NCBI RefSeq assembly: GCF_039962115.1
Contig: NZ_JAMPKJ010000005.1
Span: 96,141-160,140, forward strand
Direction: 5' to 3'
DNA: 64,000 bases
Origin: Funiculus sociatus GB2-C1
Lineage (GTDB): Bacteria; Cyanobacteriota; Cyanobacteriia; Cyanobacteriales; FACHB-T130
Shown: positions 9,795 to 18,607 of the stretch, one piece after another
Layout of the letters: every line of letters begins with the position of its first letter
How positions within the stretch are numbered: the stretch's first letter is position 1
The notes under the pieces: model-generated
Seen by the model: the letters and a program-made list of their open reading frames with translations, nothing else
What the model was told of the DNA's origin: nothing
The model's database searches: none
Translations under genes and position numbers: made by a program

Positions 9795-11018
9795 TTAGCA
9801 AGTAACAACTGTTGCTAACACCCATTCATACTCTCTCTGGATAGATGTTAATAAATCCATCTTCATCTCGGATGGCAACACATCCCAAGTGTAAGTTTCA
9901 ATCTCCAACTGCTTACAGGTGGAGTTTTCTTGCAGCAGATCCAGAACAGTCACAATATCGTCTTGAGTAGACTGTAATATTTGATAATCGCGGATAAAAA
10001 TTGGGACGTGAAAGTGAGTTCGCCACTCCTCGGCGGATGATTGCTTGAGGTACGGTAAAGCAGTTGCTAAGTCAGGATAGTGATGCAAAGTTCCATCACC
10101 ATTCCGCTCTATAACTTGGTGCAGATAGGTAGATTCTGCAAAAGGATGCAACCGTTCAATTAGCAAGTTCTGTTCCTGAATAGTAGAAGGCAACGCCACC
10201 TGAATTGCGGCGCTTAGCTGAATCTTGCCAATTTGAATTCCCGCCGCTTTGAAACTTTTAAAAACTGATATTGGATCTTCATATTCCACCGCGAAATGAC
10301 AGGTGTCATAGCAAACGCGCAGGTGTTCAAACAACTTCGCCTCGGCTAATTCCTGCGAAATATCCAAGTGTTTTGCTAACCACGCTCCTCCGATTGGTAA
10401 TAACCAATTTTGGAAGAAATCAATTACTTCGGCAGCATTTTCAATTAATCCATCCGGTTCCGGTTCCAAATCCAAATGCAGCAGTTTCCCTGTTTCTTCC
10501 CGGATGCGTACCATTTCGGCAGCAGCTAAAGCTAAGTTTAAACTGCTGTTTTTGAAGACTGCATCGCAGCTTATTTTGTCTTCTACCCACCACGGTTTAT
10601 AAGATAACGGCAATGTAGAAATTCCGCCGTCAATTTCTTCTGGTAATAAGGCTGCCAGAATTTTCGTCAAGCGGATTGTATAATCTAACCGTTCCTTCTT
10701 TGACCAATCTGGAGCATAAACTTGGTCTTTTACAACTTGCCGGTGAAATCCCCCGTAAGGAAATCCATTTAAGGTAAACACGTATAAATTTTGTTGATTC
10801 AGCCATATTTGAAACTGAGCTAAAGTATCTTCTTCCAGCAGTTCCCGTGCTGCTATATCTGATAACCGTAACCCAATACCGAATGGTTTCCCTGGTGCCA
10901 ATCTTGCTTGGAGATTTGGAACATATTTTTTTAGGTTGGCGAAGACTTCGCTCCAGTTTTCGCCTGGATGAATGTTTGTGCAATAAGTTAAGTGAAAGCT
11001 GCTGTTCCCAATTTTCAT
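9795..11018 (-). CDS. eboE: EboE-like xylose-isomerase-fold (TIM barrel) protein
   Basis: 407 residues with the AP-endonuclease-2/xylose-isomerase barrel pattern. LDLEPEPDGLIE and CYDTCHFAVEYEDP give acidic and histidine side chains in metal-site positions, and IGKIQLSAAIQVALP marks a later strand. Opening residues SFHLTYCTNIHPGENW are typical of the EboE family. It sits between eboD and eboF in the ebo operon. The reaction is not established; it is annotated in the literature only as xylose-isomerase-like. The gap upstream, toward eboD, carries a palindromic repeat that may split the transcript. Confidence 0.85.
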   Translation of the reverse strand: MKIGNSSFHLTYCTNIHPGENWSEVFANLKKYVPNLQARLAPGKPFGIGLRLSDIAARELLEEDTLAQFQIWLNQQNLYVFTLNGFPYGGFHRQVVKDQVYAPDWSKKERLDYTIRLTKILAALLPEEIDGGISTLPLSYKPWWVEDKISCDAVFKNSSLNLALAAAEMVRIREETGKLLHLDLEPEPDGLIENAAEVIDFFQNWLLPIGGAWLAKHLDISQELAEAKLFEHLRVCYDTCHFAVEYEDPISVFKSFKAAGIQIGKIQLSAAIQVALPSTIQEQNLLIERLHPFAESTYLHQVIERNGDGTLHHYPDLATALPYLKQSSAEEWRTHFHVPIFIRDYQILQSTQDDIVTVLDLLQENSTCKQLEIETYTWDVLPSEMKMDLLTSIQREYEWVLATVVTC

Positions 11019-11030
11019 GCTTACGTTCCC

Positions 11031-11188
11031 TACTATCGAATGGCACTGAACTTAAGCCCTAAACTTTAGTTTAGACTAAAAGCTAAAACCCGCTGGAACG
11101 GGTTCAGAGCTTAAGTAAGCTTTGAACCCGAAATTTATTTCGAGGCTCCTAAATCAGTGCCATTCTTCGCTACTATCGAATGACACCT
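11031..11188. repeat. Palindromic insertion-like element between eboD and eboE
   Basis: GAATGGCACTGA (11038-11049) and its exact complement TCAGTGCCATTC (11154-11165) bound 128 bp. Within it GGGTTCAGAGCTTA pairs with TAAGCTTTGAACCC with one mismatch, and CTAAAC/GTTTAG forms another stem. The sequence CTACTATCGAATG occurs at both outer edges (about 11030 and 11170), as a direct repeat might after insertion. No coding potential. Confidence 0.55.
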
Positions 11189-11219
11189 AACTTGATAAGG
11201 TAAGTTGGGTGAACGGTAC

Positions 11220-12488
11220 TCAACCCAAACTACAAGTTACTGTCTGCTTAGCTTTATCAAGCTGTTTCAGGATAGAAACGGCTTGCATATATAAAGAGAT
11301 ATCCACTTCGTGAACCTCAATTCCCTGCCCAATTCCTTGCAGCAGCATTAGGGTTAATTCACCGCCCAAATGTTCCCGAAACTCGGTTAGTCCCCGGAAT
11401 AAGCATCGGGAATTTCCTGGCTGTGTTGGAGCTAGTTCCGGCACATAAAGCGTAAAACCCAATACCTTGAGTGTATTTATTATCTGCTGCCAGTGCGACG
11501 CGGGAAGCAGTCCAGCTAGATAAGAATAGGTGCTATCTAGTGCAATTCCAATCGCTACTGCTTCGCCATGACGCAGGCTGTAATTTGTCAAATGCTCTAG
11601 CCTGTGAGCCGCCCAGTGGCCGAAATCTAGGGGACGCGATGAACCCATTTCAAAGGGATCGCCGCTGGTGGCAATATGTTGTAAGTGTAACTGGGCGCAG
11701 CGATAGATTAGCTGTTGCATGATGTCCATATCGCGACAAGCGATCGCTTGTGCGTGTGTCTGGATAAACTCAAAGAATTTCCTATCTTTAATCAGTGCAA
11801 CTTTGACCGCCTCAGCAACACCGGAACGCCAGTCTCGCTCGTTCAAAGTAGTCAGAAAATCAAAGTCATTCAAGACAGCATGAGGAGGTGCAAAAGTACC
11901 GAGAAAGTTCTTTTTTCCAAAGGCATTAATTCCGTTTTTTACTCCGACTCCGGAATCATTTTGTGCCAATACTGTTGTAGGAATTCGGATTAATCGAATG
12001 CCTCTGTGAGCAGTCGCTGCGGCATATCCTACCATATCTAGCATGGCTCCTCCCCCAATCGCCAAGATGTACGAATGGCGACATAAGCCAGCTGAATCAA
12101 TAAGTTTGTGAATTTGCTCTAGCAACATTGGTTCGTTTTTAGCTGCTTCTCCCCCAAGAACTATCATCGGCTCAAGCATGAGCGTTAGGATGTCTCTATA
12201 ATGCTCGCTATACGCTGCTAATTTACCTAACAGCCCCCGATGAAACCGCAATAACCCTCCATCTACAACTGCTATTACTTTCTTTGGTTCCGCGTCTCCT
12301 TCGGATGCGATCGCTTGTGCAAGTAAAGGATTGTTCAATTCAAACAAACCTTTGGTAAAGTGAACGTTATAGCGAAAGGTAACGGGGACACATTGATGAA
12401 TCGGTTCCAGATTCAAATCAGTCTTTTGCTTGATGCCAATTGTCATATTTTTGTTTTTTAAATTACCGCGAACAATCGTACTTACCAC
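11220..12488 (-). CDS. eboD: EboD-like 3-dehydroquinate synthase family protein
   Basis: Sugar-phosphate cyclase of the AroB/iron-dependent-dehydrogenase fold, 422 residues. The NAD-binding region reads YILAIGGGAMLDMVGYAAAT, followed by RIPTTVLAQNDSGVGVKNGI and the metal-ligand stretches FGHWAAHRLEHL and RHGEAVAIG. It could be a shikimate-pathway AroB, but the context makes EboD more likely. The frame opens with a GTG at 12488, which overlaps the dsbA-like stop by 7 bases; an ATG at 12446 is an alternative. Neither start has a clear ribosome site. The product would be a cyclitol or dehydroquinate-like compound; this is not proven. Confidence 0.84.
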   Translation of the reverse strand: MVSTIVRGNLKNKNMTIGIKQKTDLNLEPIHQCVPVTFRYNVHFTKGLFELNNPLLAQAIASEGDAEPKKVIAVVDGGLLRFHRGLLGKLAAYSEHYRDILTLMLEPMIVLGGEAAKNEPMLLEQIHKLIDSAGLCRHSYILAIGGGAMLDMVGYAAATAHRGIRLIRIPTTVLAQNDSGVGVKNGINAFGKKNFLGTFAPPHAVLNDFDFLTTLNERDWRSGVAEAVKVALIKDRKFFEFIQTHAQAIACRDMDIMQQLIYRCAQLHLQHIATSGDPFEMGSSRPLDFGHWAAHRLEHLTNYSLRHGEAVAIGIALDSTYSYLAGLLPASHWQQIINTLKVLGFTLYVPELAPTQPGNSRCLFRGLTEFREHLGGELTLMLLQGIGQGIEVHEVDISLYMQAVSILKQLDKAKQTVTCSLG

Positions 12489-13135
12489 AAAGAATTCACT
12501 TTCAACGTTTCCGGAAGTGCAGCGCGTTCCAAAGTTTGAAGAAACACCTCTACCGACTGAGAACCATTGACGTTGATTTTGTTATTGAAGATGAAGAAAG
12601 GCACGCTGTTGATACCGCTACGTCGCGCAGATGTCGCATCAGCCATAACCTCATCTAAGGCAGCATCACTGCTTAAAAGGCTGCGTAATTGTGTAGCATC
12701 TATGCCAGCAGCTTTGCCCACAGAAACAAGGGTTTCGATGTCTCCGATGTTTAACCCTTCTTCAAAGTAAGCTTTGTAAATTGCTTCAACTACAGCATTT
12801 TTACTTTTTGTTGGGGAAAGTGCGATCATCTGATGGGAAAGCGTTGTATTAACAGCCAAAGATATTTTGTTGAAATCTAGTTTTACGCCAGATGCCTCAC
12901 CTCTTTGCTTAGTGTAGTCAAACAGGCGTTTCAATTCTTCGGGTTCCATGCCTTTCCTCGCTTTCATAAAGGCGCGAAACTCAACTCCTTGAGGGGGAAT
13001 TGTGTCGTCTAGCAAGAAGGGATGCCACCGAATCTTTATCGCTTCGTATTGCCATTTTTCAAGGGCATCGAAGAGATGTTTTTTGCCAATATAGCACCAA
13101 GGGCAGGCGGTATCGTGAAAAATTTCAATGAGCAT
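12482..13135 (-). CDS. DsbA/FrnE-like thioredoxin-fold oxidoreductase
   Basis: 217 residues with the FrnE-type DsbA opening IEIFHDTACPWCYIGKKHL, whose CPWC is the redox centre, and the closing SVPFFIFNNKINVNGSQ with the cis-Pro loop. No signal peptide is visible, so it is probably cytosolic, as FrnE is. In Nostoc punctiforme a DsbA-like gene lies next to scyF in the scytonemin cluster; here it sits inside the ebo operon, overlapping eboD. It may perform a redox step or protect pathway proteins; neither is shown. Confidence 0.85.
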   Translation of the reverse strand: MLIEIFHDTACPWCYIGKKHLFDALEKWQYEAIKIRWHPFLLDDTIPPQGVEFRAFMKARKGMEPEELKRLFDYTKQRGEASGVKLDFNKISLAVNTTLSHQMIALSPTKSKNAVVEAIYKAYFEEGLNIGDIETLVSVGKAAGIDATQLRSLLSSDAALDEVMADATSARRSGINSVPFFIFNNKINVNGSQSVEVFLQTLERAALPETLKVNSLW

Positions 13136-13332
13136 ATGGCAATCTGGTTTTATTTTTGAAGATTAATGAACCTCAGAGGAGGAGAAAAGAGGGAGTTATA
13201 TACCAATCCTGAGTTTTGAAAGTTACTTTTTAAACGAACTACCCAGGAGCAAAAGAGGAGGAAAGGGAGAAGTTCATAAATTACTGAGGATTGTTATATA
13301 AATGAATTTTGATTGTTGTGGTTCTATTTTAC

Positions 13333-14439
13333 TCAGTTAACCAAAGCATTAAGTGTGTATTCTTTTTCTGTGGTTTGGATGATTTCTTCGGCGAAAAAGT
13401 TTTGAACTGTTTCAAATTCTTCGATTAAGGCGGAGCGGTCTTTCTGTGCCACCAGTTGTGCTAATTGGCTGTAGGTGTTCGCCAATCTCTCAATAGTTTG
13501 ACATCTGTCTTCTGTCGCCAGCATGATGTCTACACATAAGGGCGGACTTTGGGCAAACAAACGTTTTACTATGTCAATTTCTAAGCGATAACTTGGGGTT
13601 GACATCGACAAGCTACGGTCTATATCTATTCTTTCTGCTGCTAGAAAAACACCGAGACTAAACCTGGAAAAATGCCGCGTTGCTTGAATAATTACCATCA
13701 TGCGGTCGTGTTCTTGGGGAGTGCATACAATCAGCTTGCTACCCTGACTTTCTATGAAGTCTAGAAACCATTGAAATGAATCCTGATTTCGCCCTGGACA
13801 AACTACAACTTTTTGGGATAGGAAAGATTTGACAGTTGGGCCAAACATGGGATGTAATCCGATTACAGGCCCAGCATGGAAATCGAGCATTGCTTGTACT
13901 GGCTGAGTCTTGATACTGGTAATATCTGCCAGTGCTGTAGTTGGAGAAAGATATTTAGCTGTACGCTTGATTACATCTATCGTTCTGTCAATAGGAACGC
14001 TAATTAAAACTAGGTCTGCTTGGCTCAGCAGTTTATCTGCATTATCCCAATCATTGTGTTCAAGAATGCTAACGTTGTGGCCTGCTGCTGACAGTTGTTG
14101 TGTAAACAATTTTCCCATTCTGCCAAGCCCGCCAATAATGGTAATTTGTCGGGGTCTGACATTATTTATAGATGAAAAGTTATCGGTACCGGCGAGACAA
14201 CTCGTTACTACATTTTCCCAAACAGATTCCGGAACACCAATCTGGGCAAGAAAGGGAGCAATATAGGATAGTTGTTCTTCAATTGGAACTTCTGATTCAC
14301 TCAAAATCGATATGCGATCGCGTAATAGCTTGATTAGAAATTGGTCAGTTTGCTTGAGCTTATCTGGTATCATATAAAACCGCTCGTAAGTATTGTTTTC
14401 ATTACTAATTGCGGCTAATTGTTCATTACCATTAGCCAT
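13333..14439 (-). CDS. tyrA: TyrA-type prephenate dehydrogenase with vestigial chorismate mutase domain
   Basis: Resembles the E. coli T-protein rather than the usual cyanobacterial arogenate dehydrogenase. It has the Rossmann motif IIGGLGRMGKLF, EHNDWDNADKLLSQADLVL, GLHPMFGP and the C-terminal SPSYRLEIDIVKRLFAQ-like segment. Ahead of it, residues about 25-90 resemble an AroQ chorismate mutase helix (TDQFLIKLLRDRISIL), but the middle helix with the catalytic Lys and Arg-Glu is missing. It should give p-hydroxyphenylpyruvate, one of the two substrates that ScyA couples. The first 22 residues come from a repeat-like stretch; an ATG at 14373 is a good alternative start. Only 18 bp separate it from eboC. 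Confidence 0.87.
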   Translation of the reverse strand: MANGNEQLAAISNENNTYERFYMIPDKLKQTDQFLIKLLRDRISILSESEVPIEEQLSYIAPFLAQIGVPESVWENVVTSCLAGTDNFSSINNVRPRQITIIGGLGRMGKLFTQQLSAAGHNVSILEHNDWDNADKLLSQADLVLISVPIDRTIDVIKRTAKYLSPTTALADITSIKTQPVQAMLDFHAGPVIGLHPMFGPTVKSFLSQKVVVCPGRNQDSFQWFLDFIESQGSKLIVCTPQEHDRMMVIIQATRHFSRFSLGVFLAAERIDIDRSLSMSTPSYRLEIDIVKRLFAQSPPLCVDIMLATEDRCQTIERLANTYSQLAQLVAQKDRSALIEEFETVQNFFAEEIIQTTEKEYTLNALVN

Positions 14440-14457
14440 GAACGCGGAGGCTAGGCT

Positions 14458-15372
14458 TCAAGTCACAGCAAATATTTGCGCCAGTATCATTGAAATTGGT
14501 AGCAGGCTCAAAACCAACAAACCGTAAGGTAAAGTTGCGAAACCAGCTGCAACTGTCGCATCCAAGACTATTAACGACAATACGCCCGCCTTCACTGCGA
14601 CTCGAATTAGGTCTGGAGTTGGTTCGCGGGCGGCTTTTACAAAAGCAGGTAACACACGCCCAGCGAATAAAAGAATAAACGGCAATGCGGCAAGAACTTG
14701 ATAATCTGGCAAAAGCCCCAGCGCTAATATGCTAACAATGACTGCACCAACAAATAGCAAAGCTGTTATTCCCGTACTCGCTTTTCCCCCATGTACTTCA
14801 CCTTTGCTAATAGCGGTGACAGCAGCAATGTAGGTGATAGGAATTAAAGCTAAAAACCAGCGTTCTCCCAACATTGCTGGTACAGCACTCACGCCAAGCA
14901 ATAAATTGCCGCCGCGACAAATGCCCATGTTGACGGGGCCAAGAATTGAGTGGTGTTTGCCGAAAGCATCATATAGTAGAGCGGCAAAGGCGATGGTAGC
15001 AGCGATCGCGCCACTCAACCAGGATACTTGCAAGGCTGCAACTATGCCGACAGCTAAAAGCAGACTTCCAAGCGCGATCGCACCTTGACGAGATGCGCGA
15101 TCGCTAGGAATTGGTCTTTCTGGTCGCTCTTTGGCATCCAGTTCAGCGTCGAATACATCATTAAATACTACACCGCCACCGTATAAACCTGTGGTAGCTA
15201 GAAGTAACCATGCAAGTGTTGCCGATCCTGTTAGCGTTTGATTTAGGAATGCGATCGCTCCTGAAGCTGCAAAACCAACTAGAATGTCTGCCCAAGCAGT
15301 AACAATATTTGCAGGCCGCATTAGCTGTAGATAAGCCCACAAACGGTGGGAACTCAAACTTGCAGCATTCAC
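14458..15372 (-). CDS. eboC: EboC, UbiA-family prenyltransferase-like membrane protein
   Basis: 304 residues, eight or nine hydrophobic spans. The first aspartate-rich motif, NDVFDAELDAKERPERP, is the UbiA signature NDxxDxxxD. The second region, YDAFGKHHSILGP, is modified, as is usual for EboC. The start is GTG at 15372, preceded by GGAGA with 7-nt spacing. EboC is the Ebo protein directly tied to export of scytonemin precursor to the periplasm in Nostoc. Whether it prenylates a carrier molecule is unknown. Confidence 0.9.
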   Translation of the reverse strand: MNAASLSSHRLWAYLQLMRPANIVTAWADILVGFAASGAIAFLNQTLTGSATLAWLLLATTGLYGGGVVFNDVFDAELDAKERPERPIPSDRASRQGAIALGSLLLAVGIVAALQVSWLSGAIAATIAFAALLYDAFGKHHSILGPVNMGICRGGNLLLGVSAVPAMLGERWFLALIPITYIAAVTAISKGEVHGGKASTGITALLFVGAVIVSILALGLLPDYQVLAALPFILLFAGRVLPAFVKAAREPTPDLIRVAVKAGVLSLIVLDATVAAGFATLPYGLLVLSLLPISMILAQIFAVT

Positions 15373-15473
15373 TGTGATTCTCCGTGATTATAAGATTTTT
15401 TTCGGGAGTTATGAGGTAGAAGGCTATTTTTTGCTAATAGCTAATAGTGAATTGACCATGAGCCATGAGCCAA

Positions 15474-16397
15474 TTACTCAATGAGTGCAAAGTCGCGGTT
15501 AGACTCTACGACTGGTGACTGTCCGCGCAGTACGGAATTTCCGTTGAAAAGTTCGCGTTGGTCAATAGGTAAGGGTTCTAGCCAGTCTGCTTCTTTCATC
15601 TGACCGCTTTGGCTATAAGCTGTTAGGGCATTTTCGTAACAGACAGCCCGCACATACTCTTCTGAGATTCCCCGTTCTAGCATTAGCTGGGCTGTCTTAG
15701 GTACAGCTAGGGGATCGCTGACTCCCCAATCTGCACTACTGTCTACGATTACGCGATCGCATCCATACTGGCGCACGATCTCCACCATCCTTGCATTCCC
15801 CATCTTGGTCTGCGGATAAATCGTGAAAGCAGCCCAGAAACCTCTATTTAGTACCTCTTCAACAGTTTCCTCGTTGTTGTGGTCTATAATTACCTGCGCT
15901 GGATCTAATCCATGCTCAATACAGCGATCCATGCTACGGCTAGTACCTGCTTTCTTGTTGCGGTGGGGAGTGTGAATCAACACCACCATATCCAATTCTT
16001 TTGCTAACTCTAGCTGTAGACGAAAATATTTGTCCTCAGCTGGTGTCATATCGTCATAGCCAATTTCACCAATAGCAACCACGCCCTCTTTACAGGCATA
16101 AAGTGGCAACAGTTCCATAACTTCTTCTGCTAACGCCTCGTTGTTAGCTTCTTTCGGGTTCAAGCCAATTGTGCAGTAGTGTTTGATCCCAAACTGGCTG
16201 GCTCGGAATCGCTCCCACCCGACAATGCTGCTGTAATAGTCCTTAAAACTCCCGGCGTTAGTCCGGGGCTGTCCCAACCAGAAGGAAGGTTCAATGACGG
16301 CAACAATGCCATACTCTCGCATCACGAGGTAATCGTAACTTGTGCGGGAGGACATATGAATGTGAGGATCGATGAACATCCTGCTGTTGTTAGACAT
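15474..16397 (-). CDS. eboB: EboB, TatD-like metal-dependent hydrolase
   Basis: 307 residues. The amidohydrolase-type first strand IDPHIHMSSRTSYDY supplies the HxH metal pair, AIGEIGYDDMTP the glutamate, VVLIHTPHRNKKAG a histidine, and VIVDSSADWGVSDPLAVP the final aspartate, in the order seen in TatD-related enzymes. Second gene of the ebo group, 100 bp before eboC. Substrate unknown. It differs from DNase TatD in its longer C-terminus. Confidence 0.87.
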   Translation of the reverse strand: MSNNSRMFIDPHIHMSSRTSYDYLVMREYGIVAVIEPSFWLGQPRTNAGSFKDYYSSIVGWERFRASQFGIKHYCTIGLNPKEANNEALAEEVMELLPLYACKEGVVAIGEIGYDDMTPAEDKYFRLQLELAKELDMVVLIHTPHRNKKAGTSRSMDRCIEHGLDPAQVIIDHNNEETVEEVLNRGFWAAFTIYPQTKMGNARMVEIVRQYGCDRVIVDSSADWGVSDPLAVPKTAQLMLERGISEEYVRAVCYENALTAYSQSGQMKEADWLEPLPIDQRELFNGNSVLRGQSPVVESNRDFALIE

Positions 16398-16704
16398 GGT
16401 TACTTCTTGAATAATGGATTTCGCAGAATTATGAGTTTTGAGTTATGTGCAACTTTTCTCCCCTTGTTAAGGGCGTTCTGACTTGGAAAGTGACACATCA
16501 CATGAGTTTTGAATTATTAGAAAAGATTTAACTCAAAACTTTTTCAGATTGTGGCTTATTGCATTCATATTCCTGTAAATAAATTTCCGGCTGAAAACTT
16601 AAACCCGTTAAAACAGGTTGAAACATTTACCAAGGAATAGTGACGATGACTTTAGTCTGTGAAGCCCCTTAGACGCTTTGCGGCTTCTGGAAGAGTATTT
16701 TAGT
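16398..16704. other. Intergenic region between eboA and eboB
   Basis: About 300 bp with no coding frame. It contains two copies of a GAGTTTTGA-type word, one of them paired with a downstream TCAAAACT, and nearer eboA a segment with TTTAGTC and GGGCTGAA words of a kind common in cyanobacterial intergenic repeats. Such a gap inside an otherwise compact operon suggests an internal promoter or an inserted repeat. Confidence 0.4.
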
Positions 16705-17622
16705 TCAGGGCTGAATTAATGCCAGAAGTCTATTTTGGCTAAAACTGCTCCAAGTCAGACGACCCTGCTCAATAGATGATTGCAAGTTTGGGTGACGAGC
16801 GAGTAGTTCTTGAGCTTGGGGTAAGGGACATTGAGAACAAGCCAAAGCAGCTGCTTCTTGCTGGACTGCATCAGGAGCGTTCAGCACCTTTTCCAAATCC
16901 GCTACTATCCGGGTGTCCGCAAACCGCCCGACTGGTCGCCAGAGTTCCGGCGTTACTGGACGTTTAGCCGCCCAACGTTCGTGAGCATAGTCTGCCAACA
17001 TTCTTGCTAAATCTGGGTTAGCACGACGGTCGAGTCCGACGATGAGATGCAAGGGACTACCGACAAAAACAGCTTTTAGTACCATTTGGTTCCAGGCGTT
17101 GTTGTCGAAATAGTCAGCAGGATAAGGGTTTTGCAATGCGATCGCATTAAACACGGAAGTCATGTTACTCCGTACTCCCTCAGCAGCTCTGGCGCAAAGC
17201 CGTTCTGGGTAGGGTAATATTGGCAAGCTTTGATAGAGAGCGACTAGCTCTCCCACGTCAGCGGTGGTGAAGATTTGCTCAAGCGATCGCAGATATTTCT
17301 CCACATTATCCTGCGGCAGCGCCAGTATCAGTAAGGTGCGAGCCGCTTGATCTACGCTCCAATGACCGGGGAACCAACCTCTTTGTATTGAAACTGCTTG
17401 TAAGTCTTCTGGTGTTAGTTCCAGGTTTTTTTTGCCCGTATAGCGAGGCACAGCACTGAAGGAGGTAAAGAATACTCGCTCCTGATTACCTTCGGCAATC
17501 TGCTTTATCTTCTCATCTAGCCAGGTGAGACTTTCTTTGGCGATATTTTGTGCTAGCCAGCAACGGAGTAAGCCGTTTACGCCCTTTAGATCAAGGTCAA
17601 TTAAAGAATACATAATACTCAT
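16705..17622 (-). CDS. eboA: EboA family metabolite traffic protein
   Basis: 305 residues, no membrane span and no catalytic motif I can recognise; Leu/Ala-rich helices of HEAT-like character, with the conserved stretch FFTSFSAVPRYTGKKNLELT and DQAARTLLILALP. Identified by these residues and by its place directly upstream of eboB. Function unknown; required as part of the ebo set in other organisms. A second ATG three codons in (17613) could also be the start. Confidence 0.84.
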   Translation of the reverse strand: MSIMYSLIDLDLKGVNGLLRCWLAQNIAKESLTWLDEKIKQIAEGNQERVFFTSFSAVPRYTGKKNLELTPEDLQAVSIQRGWFPGHWSVDQAARTLLILALPQDNVEKYLRSLEQIFTTADVGELVALYQSLPILPYPERLCARAAEGVRSNMTSVFNAIALQNPYPADYFDNNAWNQMVLKAVFVGSPLHLIVGLDRRANPDLARMLADYAHERWAAKRPVTPELWRPVGRFADTRIVADLEKVLNAPDAVQQEAAALACSQCPLPQAQELLARHPNLQSSIEQGRLTWSSFSQNRLLALIQP

Positions 17623-17788
17623 TAAAAGGGTTGGCTTTGGTTCAAGGTTCGCCTGGTGTGTGCGAATCGAATACTAGATTACAAAAGTCATGAATTATGA
17701 GTTTATAACTCCTCGCCTCCTAACTCCTTACTCTTAACTTTTAAGAATTTAAGGCAAAGTTGCAATGAATAATCTTTTGATACATTGG

Positions 17789-18607
17789 TCAATTCTTTTG
17801 ATATTGTTGTGTCTCTAGCTTTAGGCGATGAGTGCTTCTCCAGCCTTGAGGAGTTGTATCGTAAAATTGGCGAAATTGGCGGCTGAAATGGCCTGCGTCT
17901 TTATAGCCGACTGCTTCAGCAATTTGATTTACTGCCTGGTCGGTTTCTTGGAGCAAGAAAAGCGCCTGTGCCATCCGACGCTTGACAATCCAGCGGTATA
18001 TACTCTCTCCGGTATGTTGCCGCACTAAGCTAGTCAGGTAAGCCGGAGAGTAACCAAATGCCTGAGCCACATCACAGAGCGTAATCGGTTGATGATAATT
18101 ACTCTCAATAAAATTGAATATCTCAATCATTTGGGGACATTCAGGAAATATTGACTGCGGAGAAGACGCGCTTGCAGCTTCAGTAGAAGGTGAATCTGAT
18201 CGCTGGTTCTCAGATGAACTCCACTGTAGTAAGGTAGCTTGTTTTTTCAAACGGGTAGCGATCGCGCTCAGCAATTCCTCTCCCATACAAGGTTTAGTGA
18301 GATAGTCATCTGCTCCCAGTTCCATGCCTTTGCGGAGGTCAGGCCGTTCCCCCTTGCAACTGACAAAAATGAAAGGAATAATCGCTGTCAGGGGGTTAGA
18401 GCGCAGCGTAGCTAGGACATCGTAACCATTTGTTTCCGGCATTACAATGTCGCAAATTATCAGGTCGGGTAGCTGTTTTTGTGCCTTTTGAATTCCCAAT
18501 TTACCGTCTTCAGCATCAATAGTGTAGAAACCTCCAGCTTTAAGGCATTCTACAAAGAAATTTCGCGTTGGGGCATTATCCTCAATTACTAAAATTTTTT
18601 TCACCAT
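17789..18607 (-). CDS. Response regulator with receiver and AraC-type DNA-binding domain
   Basis: 272 residues. The receiver domain (1-125) has acidic E9-D10, phosphoacceptor Asp53 (CDIVMPETNGYDV), the switch Ser/Thr region FIFVSC and K in LTKP. An Asp/Ser linker leads to an AraC/XylS double helix-turn-helix (about 165-265) with YSPAYLTSLVRQHTGES and VGYKDAGHFSRQF. It is divergent from scyA and co-directional with eboA. A response regulator at this position (Npun_F1278) is essential for scytonemin production in Nostoc punctiforme, which makes it the likely activator here. Unlike in Nostoc, no histidine kinase gene is adjacent. Confidence 0.9.
   Translation of the reverse strand: MVKKILVIEDNAPTRNFFVECLKAGGFYTIDAEDGKLGIQKAQKQLPDLIICDIVMPETNGYDVLATLRSNPLTAIIPFIFVSCKGERPDLRKGMELGADDYLTKPCMGEELLSAIATRLKKQATLLQWSSSENQRSDSPSTEAASASSPQSIFPECPQMIEIFNFIESNYHQPITLCDVAQAFGYSPAYLTSLVRQHTGESIYRWIVKRRMAQALFLLQETDQAVNQIAEAVGYKDAGHFSRQFRQFYDTTPQGWRSTHRLKLETQQYQKN

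Noticed and set aside
10630..11046. 138-codon minus-strand frame overlapping eboE
   Set aside because: Out-of-frame shadow of eboE; Arg/Ser-rich random composition.
11220..12488. Housekeeping AroB (3-dehydroquinate synthase)
   Set aside because: It fits the fold, but lies between dsbA/eboC and eboE in an ebo operon, so EboD is the better call; not fully excluded.
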